Assembly (NCBI RefSeq): GCF_014287275.1
Contig: NZ_JACONZ010000004.1
Coordinates: 186,001-250,000, forward strand
DNA: 64,000 nt
DNA from: Anaerofilum hominis
GTDB taxonomy: Bacteria; Bacillota; Clostridia; Oscillospirales; Ruminococcaceae
Direction: 5' to 3'
The position numbers were made by a program, and so were the translations under genes. The notes under the pieces were generated by a model, which was given only the letters and a program-made list of their open reading frames with translations, was not told the DNA's origin and did not search any database. Positions 24,499-32,646 of this stretch are shown piece by piece. Position 1 is the first letter of the stretch. Each line of letters starts with the position of its first letter.

Positions 24499-25337
24499 TG
24501 GAAAGGGATACAAAGGGCCTGCGGGTCCTGCTGACAGTGCTGCTGCTGGCCATCGCGGCGCTGTTTATCGCGCCGGTGGTCATTGTGGTGATGAACTCTT
24601 TCAAGGGCAACCTGCATATCTCCAGCGCTCCCTTTGCGTGGCCCACGGCGGAGTCCTCGGTGGGGCTGACAAATTATCTCACCGGCTTTGTGAAGATCGG
24701 ATTTTTGCGCGCTTTCGGCTGGTCGCTGTTCATCACCGTGTGCAGCGTGGCGCTGATCCTGCTCTTTTCGGGCATGGCCGCCTGGTATCTGGCGCGGGTC
24801 AAAACATGGTACGCCTCGCTGCTCTATTATCTGTTCGTATTCAGTATGATCGTGCCGTTCCAGATGGTCATGTTCCCCATGAGCAAGCTGGCAAACCTGC
24901 TCTCGCTGAGCAACCCGCTGGGCATCCTGTTCATTTATCTGGGTTTTGGGGCGGGGCTGTCCATCTTTCTTTTCACCGGCTTTGTCAAAAGCATTCCGCT
25001 GGAGATCGAAGAGGCGGCCACCATCGACGGCTGCGGGCCCTGGCAGACCTATTTTCTTATCGTGCTGCCGATCTTGAAGCCCACCTCCATCACTGTGGCC
25101 ATCCTCAACGCCATGTGGGTCTGGAACGACTACCTGCTGCCCACGCTGGTGCTGGGGGGAGGGTATATGACCCTGCCCCGGGCCATCCAGGGCGTGCTCA
25201 CCGGCAGCTACGGCGGCCGGGACATGGGCGCGCTGATGGCCATGCTGGTGCTGTCCATCCTGCCCATCATCGCTTTTTATCTGGTCTGTCAGAAATATAT
25301 CATCCGCGGCGTGGTGGCAGGGGCGGTGAAAGGTTGA
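24498..25337 (+). CDS. Carbohydrate ABC transporter permease 2 (MalG/MsmG type)
   Basis: 279 residues with six membrane segments, the pattern SFKGNLHI near the N-terminus and the EAA loop EEAATIDGCGPWQTYFLIVLPILKP. It pairs with permease 1 to form the channel. The start shares one base with the permease 1 stop; AAAGGAGGTGGAG lies upstream. malQ follows after 391 bases, suggesting that the imported sugar is an alpha-glucan oligosaccharide (inference). Confidence 0.93.
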   Translation: MERDTKGLRVLLTVLLLAIAALFIAPVVIVVMNSFKGNLHISSAPFAWPTAESSVGLTNYLTGFVKIGFLRAFGWSLFITVCSVALILLFSGMAAWYLARVKTWYASLLYYLFVFSMIVPFQMVMFPMSKLANLLSLSNPLGILFIYLGFGAGLSIFLFTGFVKSIPLEIEEAATIDGCGPWQTYFLIVLPILKPTSITVAILNAMWVWNDYLLPTLVLGGGYMTLPRAIQGVLTGSYGGRDMGALMAMLVLSILPIIAFYLVCQKYIIRGVVAGAVKG

Positions 25338-25728
25338 CAAAGCGGCGGCTTTGGGTCAAAATGAGTTTATGAGCAGCCGCGGCGCAGGACGGCGCGGCGC
25401 GCGCCTTTGCAGCGGCGGAGCTAAAAAAGCCGGCCCCGGACGGGAGCGGCCGGCGCTTTTTGACGGGCGCGCGGGACCACGCGCCCGCTGGCCCCGCGCG
25501 GGGTCGGACCAGGAGGCGCAGGTGAATGGCAGCTCTCCCCACAGCGGACAGACCGGCCCCGGCCAGCCTGCCTGGCGGGAGCGGGCGGCCGGGGCTGCAC
25601 GCCCCGGAAAGGCGCGCCCTTTGGCGGCCTCGGACCGGCGGGGGCGGACTGCCGGAAAAGATAAAATCGGCGCGGCCGTGCAGGGAAACAGGGCGTTTTC
25701 CGCACGGCCGCGGTCAGGAGGTACCTTT
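25338..25728. other. Intergenic region with terminator and a hairpin before malQ
   Basis: This stretch has no gene. It contains the terminator at 25423-25462 and an inverted repeat (CGCGGCCGTGC 25671-25681 with GCACGGCCGCG 25702-25712) ending four bases before the AGGAGGT site of malQ. Confidence 0.55.
25423..25462. terminator. Bidirectional terminator after the sugar importer
   Basis: AAAAAAGCCGGCC pairs with GGCCGGCGCTTTTT around a short loop, giving A and T runs on the two sides. Confidence 0.75.
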
Positions 25729-27234
25729 ATGCGCAGCAGCGGTATTCTGCTGCCGGTGAGCAGCCTGCCCTCGCCCCACGGCATCGGCAGCCTGGGGCGG
25801 GAGGCCTATGGCTTTGTGGACTTTCTGCGGGAGGCTGGCCAGCGGTACTGGCAGATCCTGCCCATCGGCCCCACCGGCTATGGGGACAGCCCCTATCAGA
25901 GCTTTTCCGCCTTTGCGGCAAACCCCTATTTGATCGATCTGGACCTGCTGGCGCAGGAGGGGCTGCTGACAGAGGCGGAGATCGCGGCGGAGGACTTTGG
26001 CAGCGACCCGGAGCGGGTGGATTACGGCAAGCTGTTCCAGCGCCGGTTCGCGCTGCTGGAAAAGGCGGTAAGGCGGCTGGACCCGCAGGATGCGGCGCTT
26101 CTCGCCTTTTGTGAGGAGAACGCGGTCTGGCTGGAGGACTACGCCCTCTTTATGGCCCTGAAAGGGGAGCGGGGCATGGTCAGTTTTCACCACTGGCCGC
26201 GCGCGCTGCGGCTGCGGGAGGAAAAGGCGCTCGCCGCCGCCCGCCGCAGGCTGCAGGACGACGTGTTTTTCTGGCGCGCCGTGCAGTATCTGTTCTATCG
26301 CCAGTGGGACGCGCTCAAAGCCTATGCCAACCGCAGCGGCGTGGCCATCGTCGGGGACCTGCCCATCTATGTGTCGCCCGATTCCTCCGACCTGTGGGCG
26401 GACAGCGCCCTGTTTCAGGTGGACGCGCAGCGCCGCCCCACCGAGGTGGCGGGCGTGCCGCCAGATGCCTTTTCTGCCGACGGGCAGCTCTGGGGCAACC
26501 CGCTGTACAACTGGAAAAAGCACAGGGCGGACGGATACGCCTGGTGGCTGAGGAGGCTGCGCCATGCGGCGCGGGTCTACGACGTGGTGCGCATCGACCA
26601 CTTCCGCGGTTTCGAGAGCTACTACGCCATCCCCGCGGCGGCAAAGACCGCGGCCCATGGCCGCTGGCGAAAGGGGCCGGGCATGGACCTGATCGGCACG
26701 ATCCGGCGCGAGCTGCCTCAGCTCGGGGTCATCGCGGAGGACCTGGGCTATCTGACCCCGGCGGTGCGCAGGCTGCTGGCAGAGAGCGGCTACCCCGGCA
26801 TGAAGGTGCTGCAGTTCGCGTTTGACTCCCGCGAGGAGAGCGACTATCTGCCCCACAACTACCCGCGCAACACGGTGGTCTACACCGGCACCCACGACAA
26901 CACCACCACAGAGGACTGGCGGCACAGCGCCGCGCCGGAGGACGTGGCGTTTGCGTGCCGGTATCTGGACGTCACCCCGATGAGCAACTTTACCTACAGC
27001 TTTATCCGTGCCGCGCTGGGCAGTGTGGCCGATACCTGCATCATCCCGCTGCAGGACTATCTCTGCCTGGGGGCGCAGGCGCGCATCAACACCCCCAGCA
27101 CGCTGGGAGAAAACTGGGTCTGGCGGGTGCGCGGGGAGGCGCTCACCCCACAGCTGGCTGCCGGGATCCGTGAGCTGACCCGCATGTACGGCAGGCTGCC
27201 GTCACGCGGCGGCAGAAAGCGCAAAGACGGCTGA
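25729..27234 (+). CDS. malQ: 4-alpha-glucanotransferase (amylomaltase)
   Basis: 501 residues, typical for GH77. Start ATG 25729 with AGGAGGT at 25716-25722 gives the family N-terminus MRSSGILLPVSSLPSPHGIGSLG. Catalytic motifs are visible: VVRIDHFRGF (nucleophile Asp), GVIAEDLGYLTP (acid/base Glu) and YTGTHDNTTT (third Asp). It transfers alpha-1,4-glucan segments in the cytosol for maltodextrin or glycogen use, in keeping with the sugar importer upstream. Confidence 0.97.
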   Translation: MRSSGILLPVSSLPSPHGIGSLGREAYGFVDFLREAGQRYWQILPIGPTGYGDSPYQSFSAFAANPYLIDLDLLAQEGLLTEAEIAAEDFGSDPERVDYGKLFQRRFALLEKAVRRLDPQDAALLAFCEENAVWLEDYALFMALKGERGMVSFHHWPRALRLREEKALAAARRRLQDDVFFWRAVQYLFYRQWDALKAYANRSGVAIVGDLPIYVSPDSSDLWADSALFQVDAQRRPTEVAGVPPDAFSADGQLWGNPLYNWKKHRADGYAWWLRRLRHAARVYDVVRIDHFRGFESYYAIPAAAKTAAHGRWRKGPGMDLIGTIRRELPQLGVIAEDLGYLTPAVRRLLAESGYPGMKVLQFAFDSREESDYLPHNYPRNTVVYTGTHDNTTTEDWRHSAAPEDVAFACRYLDVTPMSNFTYSFIRAALGSVADTCIIPLQDYLCLGAQARINTPSTLGENWVWRVRGEALTPQLAAGIRELTRMYGRLPSRGGRKRKDG

Positions 27235-27593
27235 GAACGAGACGGCCGCATGCGGCTCTCTTTTCTTCTGCCCGTCCGGCGGCGCAGGGGCTCGCGGCGC
27301 GGCAAAATGCGGCGGCCCGCAAGCTTGGGGACCGCTGCCGCCGAGAACCCGCGGACCGCATTTCCGCTTTCAGGGGCAGCGAAAAGATTTTTTTGGGACA
27401 TCGGCAGAAAGTAGCGGCGCAGCCACAGTTTTAGCGCATCCCCCGCCGCGCCGGGTCTCTCACGGACAGCCCCCACGGCGCGGACTGCGCCCCGGGCGCG
27501 GCCCGCGGGCGGCCGTTTTTCGGGGGTCCGTCAAGCAAAGTTATCAAAAAAAGCAGCTGCGGCGCAGCTGCTTTTTTTGATGCGGGAAAGGGG
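27235..27593. other. Intergenic region between malQ and the BlaI/BlaR1 pair
   Basis: This stretch is GC-rich without a gene; the only clear element is the terminator at 27544-27580. Confidence 0.5.
27544..27580. terminator. Bidirectional terminator
   Basis: TCAAAAAAAGCAGCTGC (27544-27560) is the exact reverse complement of 27564-27580 with a three-base loop; A and T runs flank the GC core on both strands. Confidence 0.9.
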
Positions 27594-27622
27594 TTGACTT
27601 TTGGGTCTAATGGGATTAGACT
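27594..27622 (+). promoter_or_regulatory. Promoter of the blaI-blaR1 operon
   Basis: TTGACT (27594-27599) and TAGACT (27617-27622), 17-base spacer. Operator 1 occupies the spacer and -10 box. Confidence 0.7.
27605..27621. promoter_or_regulatory. BlaI-type operator 1
   Basis: GTCTAAT GGG ATTAGAC is a perfect palindrome with a three-base centre that overlaps the promoter, as expected for a MecI/BlaI-family repressor site. Confidence 0.75.
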
Positions 27623-27633
27623 TAAAGCGGAAA

Positions 27634-27650
27634 GTCTATTGCTGTTAGAC
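27634..27650. promoter_or_regulatory. BlaI-type operator 2
   Basis: GTCTA TTGCTGT TAGAC repeats the outer half-sites of operator 1 at a spacing of 29 bases, just downstream of the probable transcription start. Confidence 0.65.
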
Positions 27651-27701
27651 CGGATCCGGCGGGCAGAGTTTTGCCGGCGCAGGACACAGCGGGAGGATAA
27701 A

Positions 27702-28091
27702 ATGGAAGATTACCGGCTGGGAGAGATGGAACAAAAATTTGCAGACCTGATCTGGGAGCGGGCGCCGGTGGCCTCCGGCGAGCTGGTGCGGCTGTGCGCG
27801 GCGGCTTTCGGCTGGAAAAAATCCACAACCTACACCATGCTCAAGCGTCTGTGCCAGCGGGGATTGTTTGAAAACCGCGGGGGCAGGGTGCAGGCGCTGA
27901 CCTCAAAAGAAGAGTTCTGCGCGCGGCGGGGGGAACAGTTTCTGGAAGAGAGCTTCGGCGGCTCGCTGCCGCGCTTTTTTGCAGCTTTCACCCGGCATAA
28001 CCGGCTCAGCGGCGCCGAGGTGGAGGAGCTGAGGCAGATGATCGAGGCTTATGGTGAAATAGACGGGGCCAAAACCCGGGAGGAGGGATGA
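27702..28091 (+). CDS. blaI: BlaI/MecI-family repressor
   Basis: 129 residues, the normal length. The winged-helix part LGEMEQKFADLIWERAPVASGELVRLC...GWKKSTTYTMLKRLCQRGLF is typical of Penicillinase_R/BlaI. The C-terminal helices mediate dimerisation and normally carry the cleavage region. ATG 27702 follows GGGAGG. It overlaps the blaR1-like gene by four bases (ATGA at 28088). Two palindromes at the promoter mark it as autoregulated. No beta-lactamase gene is adjacent; such pairs in Clostridia often regulate distant genes. Confidence 0.93.
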   Translation: MEDYRLGEMEQKFADLIWERAPVASGELVRLCAAAFGWKKSTTYTMLKRLCQRGLFENRGGRVQALTSKEEFCARRGEQFLEESFGGSLPRFFAAFTRHNRLSGAEVEELRQMIEAYGEIDGAKTREEG

Positions 28092-30106
28092 CCATGTTCG
28101 GACAGATGGCGGACAGATGGTTTTTAGAGCTGCTCAACGCCGGCTTTGCGGCCAGCGCGGCGGTGTTGGTGGTCCTGCTCCTGCGCCTGCCGCTGCGGCG
28201 GGCGCCGAAGCTGTACTCTTATCTGCTCTGGGCCCCGGTGCTTTTCCGGCTATTGTGCCCGTTTCCCATTGAGAGCGTGTTCAGCCTGCTGCCGGCAAGG
28301 GCGCAGCCCATCCCGCAGGATATCCTGACCGCCCCGACGCCGCGGATAGAGACCGGGGTAGCGGTGCTGGACCGCACGGTGAACGCTGCGCTGCCCGCCG
28401 GAGAGGCGGCGGCCAGCGTCAACCCGCTGCAGGTCTGGCTGTGGGCCGCGCAGATCGTCTGGCTTGTCGGGGCGGCCGGGCTGCTGCTGTACAGCGTCAT
28501 CGCCGCCCAGAGGCTGCGCCGCAGGCTGAGGGGCGCTGTGCGGGAAGAAAAGAATATCTACAGCGCGGCGGGCCTGGAAACGCCTTTTGTGATGGGGCTT
28601 TTCCGCCCCCGCATCTACCTGCCCGCAGGCCTTGCGGATGCGGAGCGGCGATATATTTTGCTGCATGAACAGACCCACATCCGGCGCGGCGACCATCTGT
28701 GGCGGCTGCTGGGCTTTTTGGCGCTCTGCCTGCACTGGTACAACCCACTGGTCTGGCTCGCTTTTTCCATGAGCGGCAGGGACATGGAGATGTCCTGCGA
28801 CGAAGCGGTGCTTCGGGTGCTGGGAGAGGACGTGAAAAAGCCCTATTCGGCGTCTCTGCTGGCCCTGGCGTCGGGCAGACGCTGGGTGGGGGGCACCCCG
28901 CTGGCTTTCGGCGAGGGGGATACCGGGGCGCGCATCAAAAATGTGCTGCGCTATCGGCGGCCCGCTTTCTGGGTCTCGCTGGCGCTGCTGGCCGCGGTGG
29001 CTGCGGCGGCCGTCGGGCTGGCGCTGAGCCCGCGCTCCGGCCGGGAGGGGGAGGACGCTTCGTCCTCACCGCCTGCCCAGGTCTCTTCCTCCGGGGCACA
29101 GGCGCAGCCGGAACCGTCCGCCAGCGCCTCCACAACTGCAGAATCTAAGTCTGTTCTTCTCACCGAAGAAACAGCAAATGGATTCATCCGCCAAACGCTG
29201 AGTACCCTTACTCTTGGCTCAGACGATACGGTGTCCTTTCGTCTGCCACCATCCATCCCCGCCGATGAAAACAAAAAAACAGAGCTTTTTATTTCACTTA
29301 GCGCGACCTTTTCGGATGAGGTTGCCACGTATAGTATACAAAATATATTTGATACAAAAAGTGGATGGCAGGGCGGCGAACAGCGTATAGAAAAGCTTGA
29401 TGTCGGGCGGGGAAAACTCACACGGGTATTTATGCGTGTTGCATTTATGACAAAGGTCAGTGAAACAGCCCATGAAATCTATGCTGCAGATTATGTAGAG
29501 CTTTCAGAGCCGTTTCAGTTTGACACCCCTGTGAACATTGTTGAACGGAGCGTAGAAATAAGTGGTGCGGGAGCGACCTCAACTTTGCATTACACGATGC
29601 AAAATGGGGATAGCTTTAAGGTGTCGCTGTCTCTGCCTGAAGGCGTTGCTCTTTCCACAAGCGAAAATTACCCGGAATATGCCGCGACCCCGGATTATGA
29701 AATGCCTGCAGTTGTGGCAGTGAAAGCCGGAGTTCCCATTGGGATATTAACATTGGGCGAATTTGGGACGGATGATAAAGATACCCTTGCACAAATTGAC
29801 ACCACTAAAAATGAACTTCCTATGCCGATTTTTTCAGGGATAGCACTTCCAAACCATGTTGCCTATGAAAATTATAAGGTTTGCAGATCTTCTTTTTCAG
29901 GTGCAAATGCCACGGCAAAATATCTATGGCAAGATTTAACGGGTTATGGCGGCAATGCACCTGACGCACCTTGGTTAAAATCTGATTCTATTTTAGCGTA
30001 CGATTATGAAAAAATTCCGTTTTTTATCAGTTTGAATTTAACGGACGGCAGTCTTAGTGCTGCAGAACTTGAAAACTTGGCTGAAAGCATAGTGATCATG
30101 AGTTGA
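28088..30106 (+). CDS. BlaR1/MecR1-type M56 sensor protease with an exchanged C-terminal domain
   Basis: 672 residues. Residues about 1-330 form the membrane metalloprotease: N-terminal helices, zinc motif HEQTH (His193) in YILLHEQTHIRRGDHLW, the downstream DMEMSCDEAVLR and a membrane segment at about 296-315. After a Ser/Ala/Gln-rich linker (about 318-350) comes an extracellular domain of some 320 residues that is not a penicillin-binding domain and is not recognised. Composition changes sharply near 29140: 28981-29040 has 51 G/C of 60, 29281-29340 has 25 of 60. A GC-rich remnant similar to the end of this domain lies just downstream. Start ATG 28088 overlaps the blaI stop; ATG 28094 has better spacing from GGAGGAGGG. 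It probably senses a cell-wall signal and inactivates the BlaI repressor. Confidence 0.88.
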   Translation: MTMFGQMADRWFLELLNAGFAASAAVLVVLLLRLPLRRAPKLYSYLLWAPVLFRLLCPFPIESVFSLLPARAQPIPQDILTAPTPRIETGVAVLDRTVNAALPAGEAAASVNPLQVWLWAAQIVWLVGAAGLLLYSVIAAQRLRRRLRGAVREEKNIYSAAGLETPFVMGLFRPRIYLPAGLADAERRYILLHEQTHIRRGDHLWRLLGFLALCLHWYNPLVWLAFSMSGRDMEMSCDEAVLRVLGEDVKKPYSASLLALASGRRWVGGTPLAFGEGDTGARIKNVLRYRRPAFWVSLALLAAVAAAAVGLALSPRSGREGEDASSSPPAQVSSSGAQAQPEPSASASTTAESKSVLLTEETANGFIRQTLSTLTLGSDDTVSFRLPPSIPADENKKTELFISLSATFSDEVATYSIQNIFDTKSGWQGGEQRIEKLDVGRGKLTRVFMRVAFMTKVSETAHEIYAADYVELSEPFQFDTPVNIVERSVEISGAGATSTLHYTMQNGDSFKVSLSLPEGVALSTSENYPEYAATPDYEMPAVVAVKAGVPIGILTLGEFGTDDKDTLAQIDTTKNELPMPIFSGIALPNHVAYENYKVCRSSFSGANATAKYLWQDLTGYGGNAPDAPWLKSDSILAYDYEKIPFFISLNLTDGSLSAAELENLAESIVIMS

Positions 30107-30214
30107 GTTTACAAATAGGAAACAGCAATTCTATTTGCCTTAGTGCTCTGCATACAGGGATAAATGGAGCGCACCTTGATGGCTGGATGCTGTGCCTTTT
30201 CACATCATAAACCA

Positions 30215-30472
30215 AGGATCGTCCGCGGGATGCAGGGCTCTGTTGTGAGCAGGGACAACGACTACACCGAGGTGAAGCGGGAGGGCTGCCGTCGCCGCCA
30301 CCTGCCGCGTGTCCTATCAGGACGGGGCGCGGGCGGCGGCACCAGCTATAAACTGGGGGTGCTGGCCCGGGACGAGGCGCTGGGCCGTTATATCGCGCTG
30401 CAGCTGGAGCCGGATGCGGTGACGGGGGAAGAGCTGGAAGCGATCGCCCGCAGCGTGAGATTCAACCCCTGA
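30215..30472 (+). pseudogene. Remnant of an older BlaR1 C-terminal domain
   Basis: GC-rich coding-like sequence directly after the blaR1-like gene, without its own start. The last 45 codons (SYKLGVLARDEALGRYIALQLEPD...GEELEAIARSVRFNP, stop at 30472) correspond to the end of the intact domain (SILAYDYEKIPFFISLNLTDGSLSAAELENLAESIVIM). Upstream the similarity moves between frames: DNDYTEVKREG, then in another frame VAATCRVSYQDGARAA near 30290-30335, which fits ANATAKYLWQDL in the intact gene. I read it as the displaced original tail, now frameshifted. Similarity judged by eye. Confidence 0.55.
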
Positions 30473-30498
30473 AGAGCGCCCGCAGCCGCGGCGGCGCA

Positions 30499-30532
30499 CA
30501 AAGACCCCCATTCCAAGGAATGGGGGCCTTTG
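30499..30532. terminator. Terminator between convergent genes
   Basis: CAAAGACCCCCATTCC pairs with GGAATGGGGGCCTTTG with a two-base loop and one mismatch; it lies between the blaR1 remnant and the minus-strand gene at 30539. Confidence 0.8.
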
Positions 30533-30538
30533 ACGATT

Positions 30539-30808
30539 TTACCGCAGAATGGACCGGTCTTTGTTTAGAAGATACTCCGCTTTTTCGAAATCGTCTTTAT
30601 GCACGTAGATAAGGTATTCATAATTGTAGTCCATGTTCATCCCAAACGTGCCGGTGTTTGCATGGCGCGAAGAAAACAGGGCTGGGCCGCTCATGCTTCT
30701 GGTCTTGATCTTGTACGCGATGCCGTTCGCATTCAGCGCCTCCCGGATCTGCGCCTGTATTTTCAGCGAAAAAGTTTGAAAAAGAAGTTTCCGATTAAAT
30801 ATCGTCAT
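30539..30808 (-). CDS. Small conserved protein of unknown function
   Basis: 89 residues: MTIFNRKLLFQTFSLKIQAQ..., then NANGIAYKIKTRSM, HANTGTFGMNMDYNYEYLIYVHKDDFEKAEYLL. It resembles, from memory, short Firmicute proteins of about 85-90 residues with a DUF2007-like ferredoxin-type fold (a residue-swapping 'ambiguous helix then YxIYVKKxDxExA' ending), none with known function. No membrane segment or signal peptide. ATG 30808 is preceded by GGAGAA. It is convergent with the blaR1 remnant. Confidence 0.7.
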   Translation of the reverse strand: MTIFNRKLLFQTFSLKIQAQIREALNANGIAYKIKTRSMSGPALFSSRHANTGTFGMNMDYNYEYLIYVHKDDFEKAEYLLNKDRSILR

Positions 30809-31452
30809 TTGTATTTTCTCCGATGGATGAGTTTACCGGCAAGCGTTTTCACGGCCTGGGACGGCCCCAGTCCCGCCCCCCGATGACGAAATGAGGAACG
30901 ATCTTTCCCTGCCGGAGACCGCTTCCAGGCGGCGGTTCGTCCGCCTGAGCGGACGGCTCTGCAACGCTGTTCCGGCCGCTGCCGCCGTCATCATCGCCGT
31001 CCCGGCCGACCGTCTGACCGCGCGCAAGCTGCGCGGTGCACAGGGGCTTGGGGAAAGGAGGAGCCTGCGCGCTGTTCTCTGACCGCGCGTCTTTTTCTCA
31101 TTAAACACCTTTGAGAGGCGTTTTTCTATGCGCAGAAAAAACAAGAAGCCGCTTGCTGTTTTGGCATGATTTTTCCTCGTGAAGATCAGGAATTTTTATA
31201 CATGATTCAGGAACTTGACGCCTCCGTTGCCCCTTTGGAAAAATATCTTATGCCGCCAGCTGCCGCCGGGCTGTCCCCAGTGCTTGGCGGCGGCTTTTTT
31301 TTCGTCTTTTTTCGCCGTTTCCGCAGGCCGACCCAGGCGGGGCCCCGCGCTTTACAGCCGCAGGGGAAAACGGTACAATGGAAAAAAAGAAAGGCTCTGC
31401 GTCCGCTTTCTGTCCCCGCGGCGGGGAGGCGGGCGAGGGGAGGAGAGAAAAG
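30809..31452. other. Intergenic region without a recognised gene
   Basis: About 640 bases. Short frames exist in 30890-31460 but show no family resemblance or convincing ribosome-binding site. The stretch from 31150 to 31250 is AT-richer (ATGATTTTTCCTCGTGAAGA) and may contain a decayed short gene or a promoter. No stable hairpin with a T run was seen. Confidence 0.4.
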
Positions 31453-32430
31453 ATGAAAAAGATCATTCTCGACTGCGACCCCGGGCATGACGACGCTTTT
31501 GCCATTATGCTGGCGGCAAAGCATCTGGATGTGCTGGGGGTCACCACCGTGGGCGGCAACGGTTACCTGCCCAATGTGACCCGCAACGCGCTGCAGGTGC
31601 TGGACCAGATCGGCCGCGCGGATATCCCGGTCTATGCCGGCCACGCGGGGCCCTCCACGCTGCCGCTGGTCATCGCCCCAAACGTCCATGGGGAGAGCGG
31701 CATGGACGGCCCTAGCCTGCCGCCGCCCAGCCGCCCGGCCGAGGGGCGGCACGCGGTGGATTTCATCGTGGAGACGGTGATGTCCGATGCGGAGGTCACG
31801 CTGGTCGCCACCGGCCCTTTGACCAATATTGCGGCGGCATTGAACCGTGAACCACGCATCGCCCAGAAGGTGCAGGCGCTGTATCTGATGGGGGGCGGCG
31901 CTTATTGCGGAAACTGGACCCCGGCGGCGGAGTTCAATATCTGGGTGGATGCCGAGGCGTCCTATAAGGTGTTCCACAGCGGCATGCCCCTTTATATGGC
32001 GGGCGTCAACCTGACCCGGCAGTGCCCGGTGCTGGCGGAGGATATCGAGGCCATGCGCGGCTTTGGCAACAGGGCGGGCGTTTTTGCCGCCGAGCTGCTG
32101 GACTTTTTTGCCCATGGCGGGGACGCCCATCTTCACGACCCCTGCGCCGTGGCCTGGCTGATCGACCCGTCTTTGGTGCGCTCGGCGTTTTTGCATGTGG
32201 ATATCGAGCTGACCGGCACCCTGACCCGGGGGATGACGGTGACCGACCTGCGCCCGCTGCAGACGCACCATCCCGAGAGGGATCTCGATCTGGATTCCCC
32301 TCATCGCTGGGACGACGCGCCGGAGGGGGCGCCGTTCCGCGGCAGCGCGCCCAACACCCATGTGGGGCTGCGGCTGGACTTTGCGGGGTTCCGCCGGCTG
32401 CTGCTGGACACGGTCCGCAGCTATGACTGA
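31453..32430 (+). CDS. Inosine-uridine-preferring nucleoside hydrolase family protein
   Basis: 325 residues. The calcium-binding N-terminal motif DCDPGHDDA is intact, followed by GVTTVGGN, TGPLTNIAAAL, LMGGGAYCGNWTPAAEFNIWVDAEA and the C-terminal acidic HDPCAVAWLI. It hydrolyses the N-glycosidic bond of ribonucleosides for base salvage. Start ATG 31453 follows AGGGGAGGAGAG. It is a single gene with a strong terminator shared with the convergent CNNM-like gene. Confidence 0.95.
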   Translation: MKKIILDCDPGHDDAFAIMLAAKHLDVLGVTTVGGNGYLPNVTRNALQVLDQIGRADIPVYAGHAGPSTLPLVIAPNVHGESGMDGPSLPPPSRPAEGRHAVDFIVETVMSDAEVTLVATGPLTNIAAALNREPRIAQKVQALYLMGGGAYCGNWTPAAEFNIWVDAEASYKVFHSGMPLYMAGVNLTRQCPVLAEDIEAMRGFGNRAGVFAAELLDFFAHGGDAHLHDPCAVAWLIDPSLVRSAFLHVDIELTGTLTRGMTVTDLRPLQTHHPERDLDLDSPHRWDDAPEGAPFRGSAPNTHVGLRLDFAGFRRLLLDTVRSYD

Positions 32431-32540
32431 GAGGTCTTGAAAAGGCGGCGCACAGTGCCCGCGTGCGTGCTAAAGAAGCAGAGGGCGGGCTCAAGGCCCT
32501 GGTCGGGCACCCGGCGCACAGTGCGCACATAATAAAATAA

Positions 32541-32587
32541 AAGAAGAGTGGGAGAACGCGGACAGCCGCGTCCTCCCACTCTTCTTT
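32541..32587. terminator. Bidirectional terminator between convergent genes
   Basis: AAGAAGAGTGGGA (32541-32553) pairs with TCCCACTCTTCTT (32574-32586), with an inner stem ACGCGG/CCGCGT. Confidence 0.85.
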
Positions 32588-32646
32588 ATATGCCGATCCG
32601 CTTGCGGGCCCGCAGGGAGCGCAGGTGCCGCGCGTCCCGGCCAGGG

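Noticed and set aside
30890..31456. Short frames of 60-100 codons before the nucleoside hydrolase gene
   Set aside because: No ribosome-binding site and low-complexity GC-rich translation.
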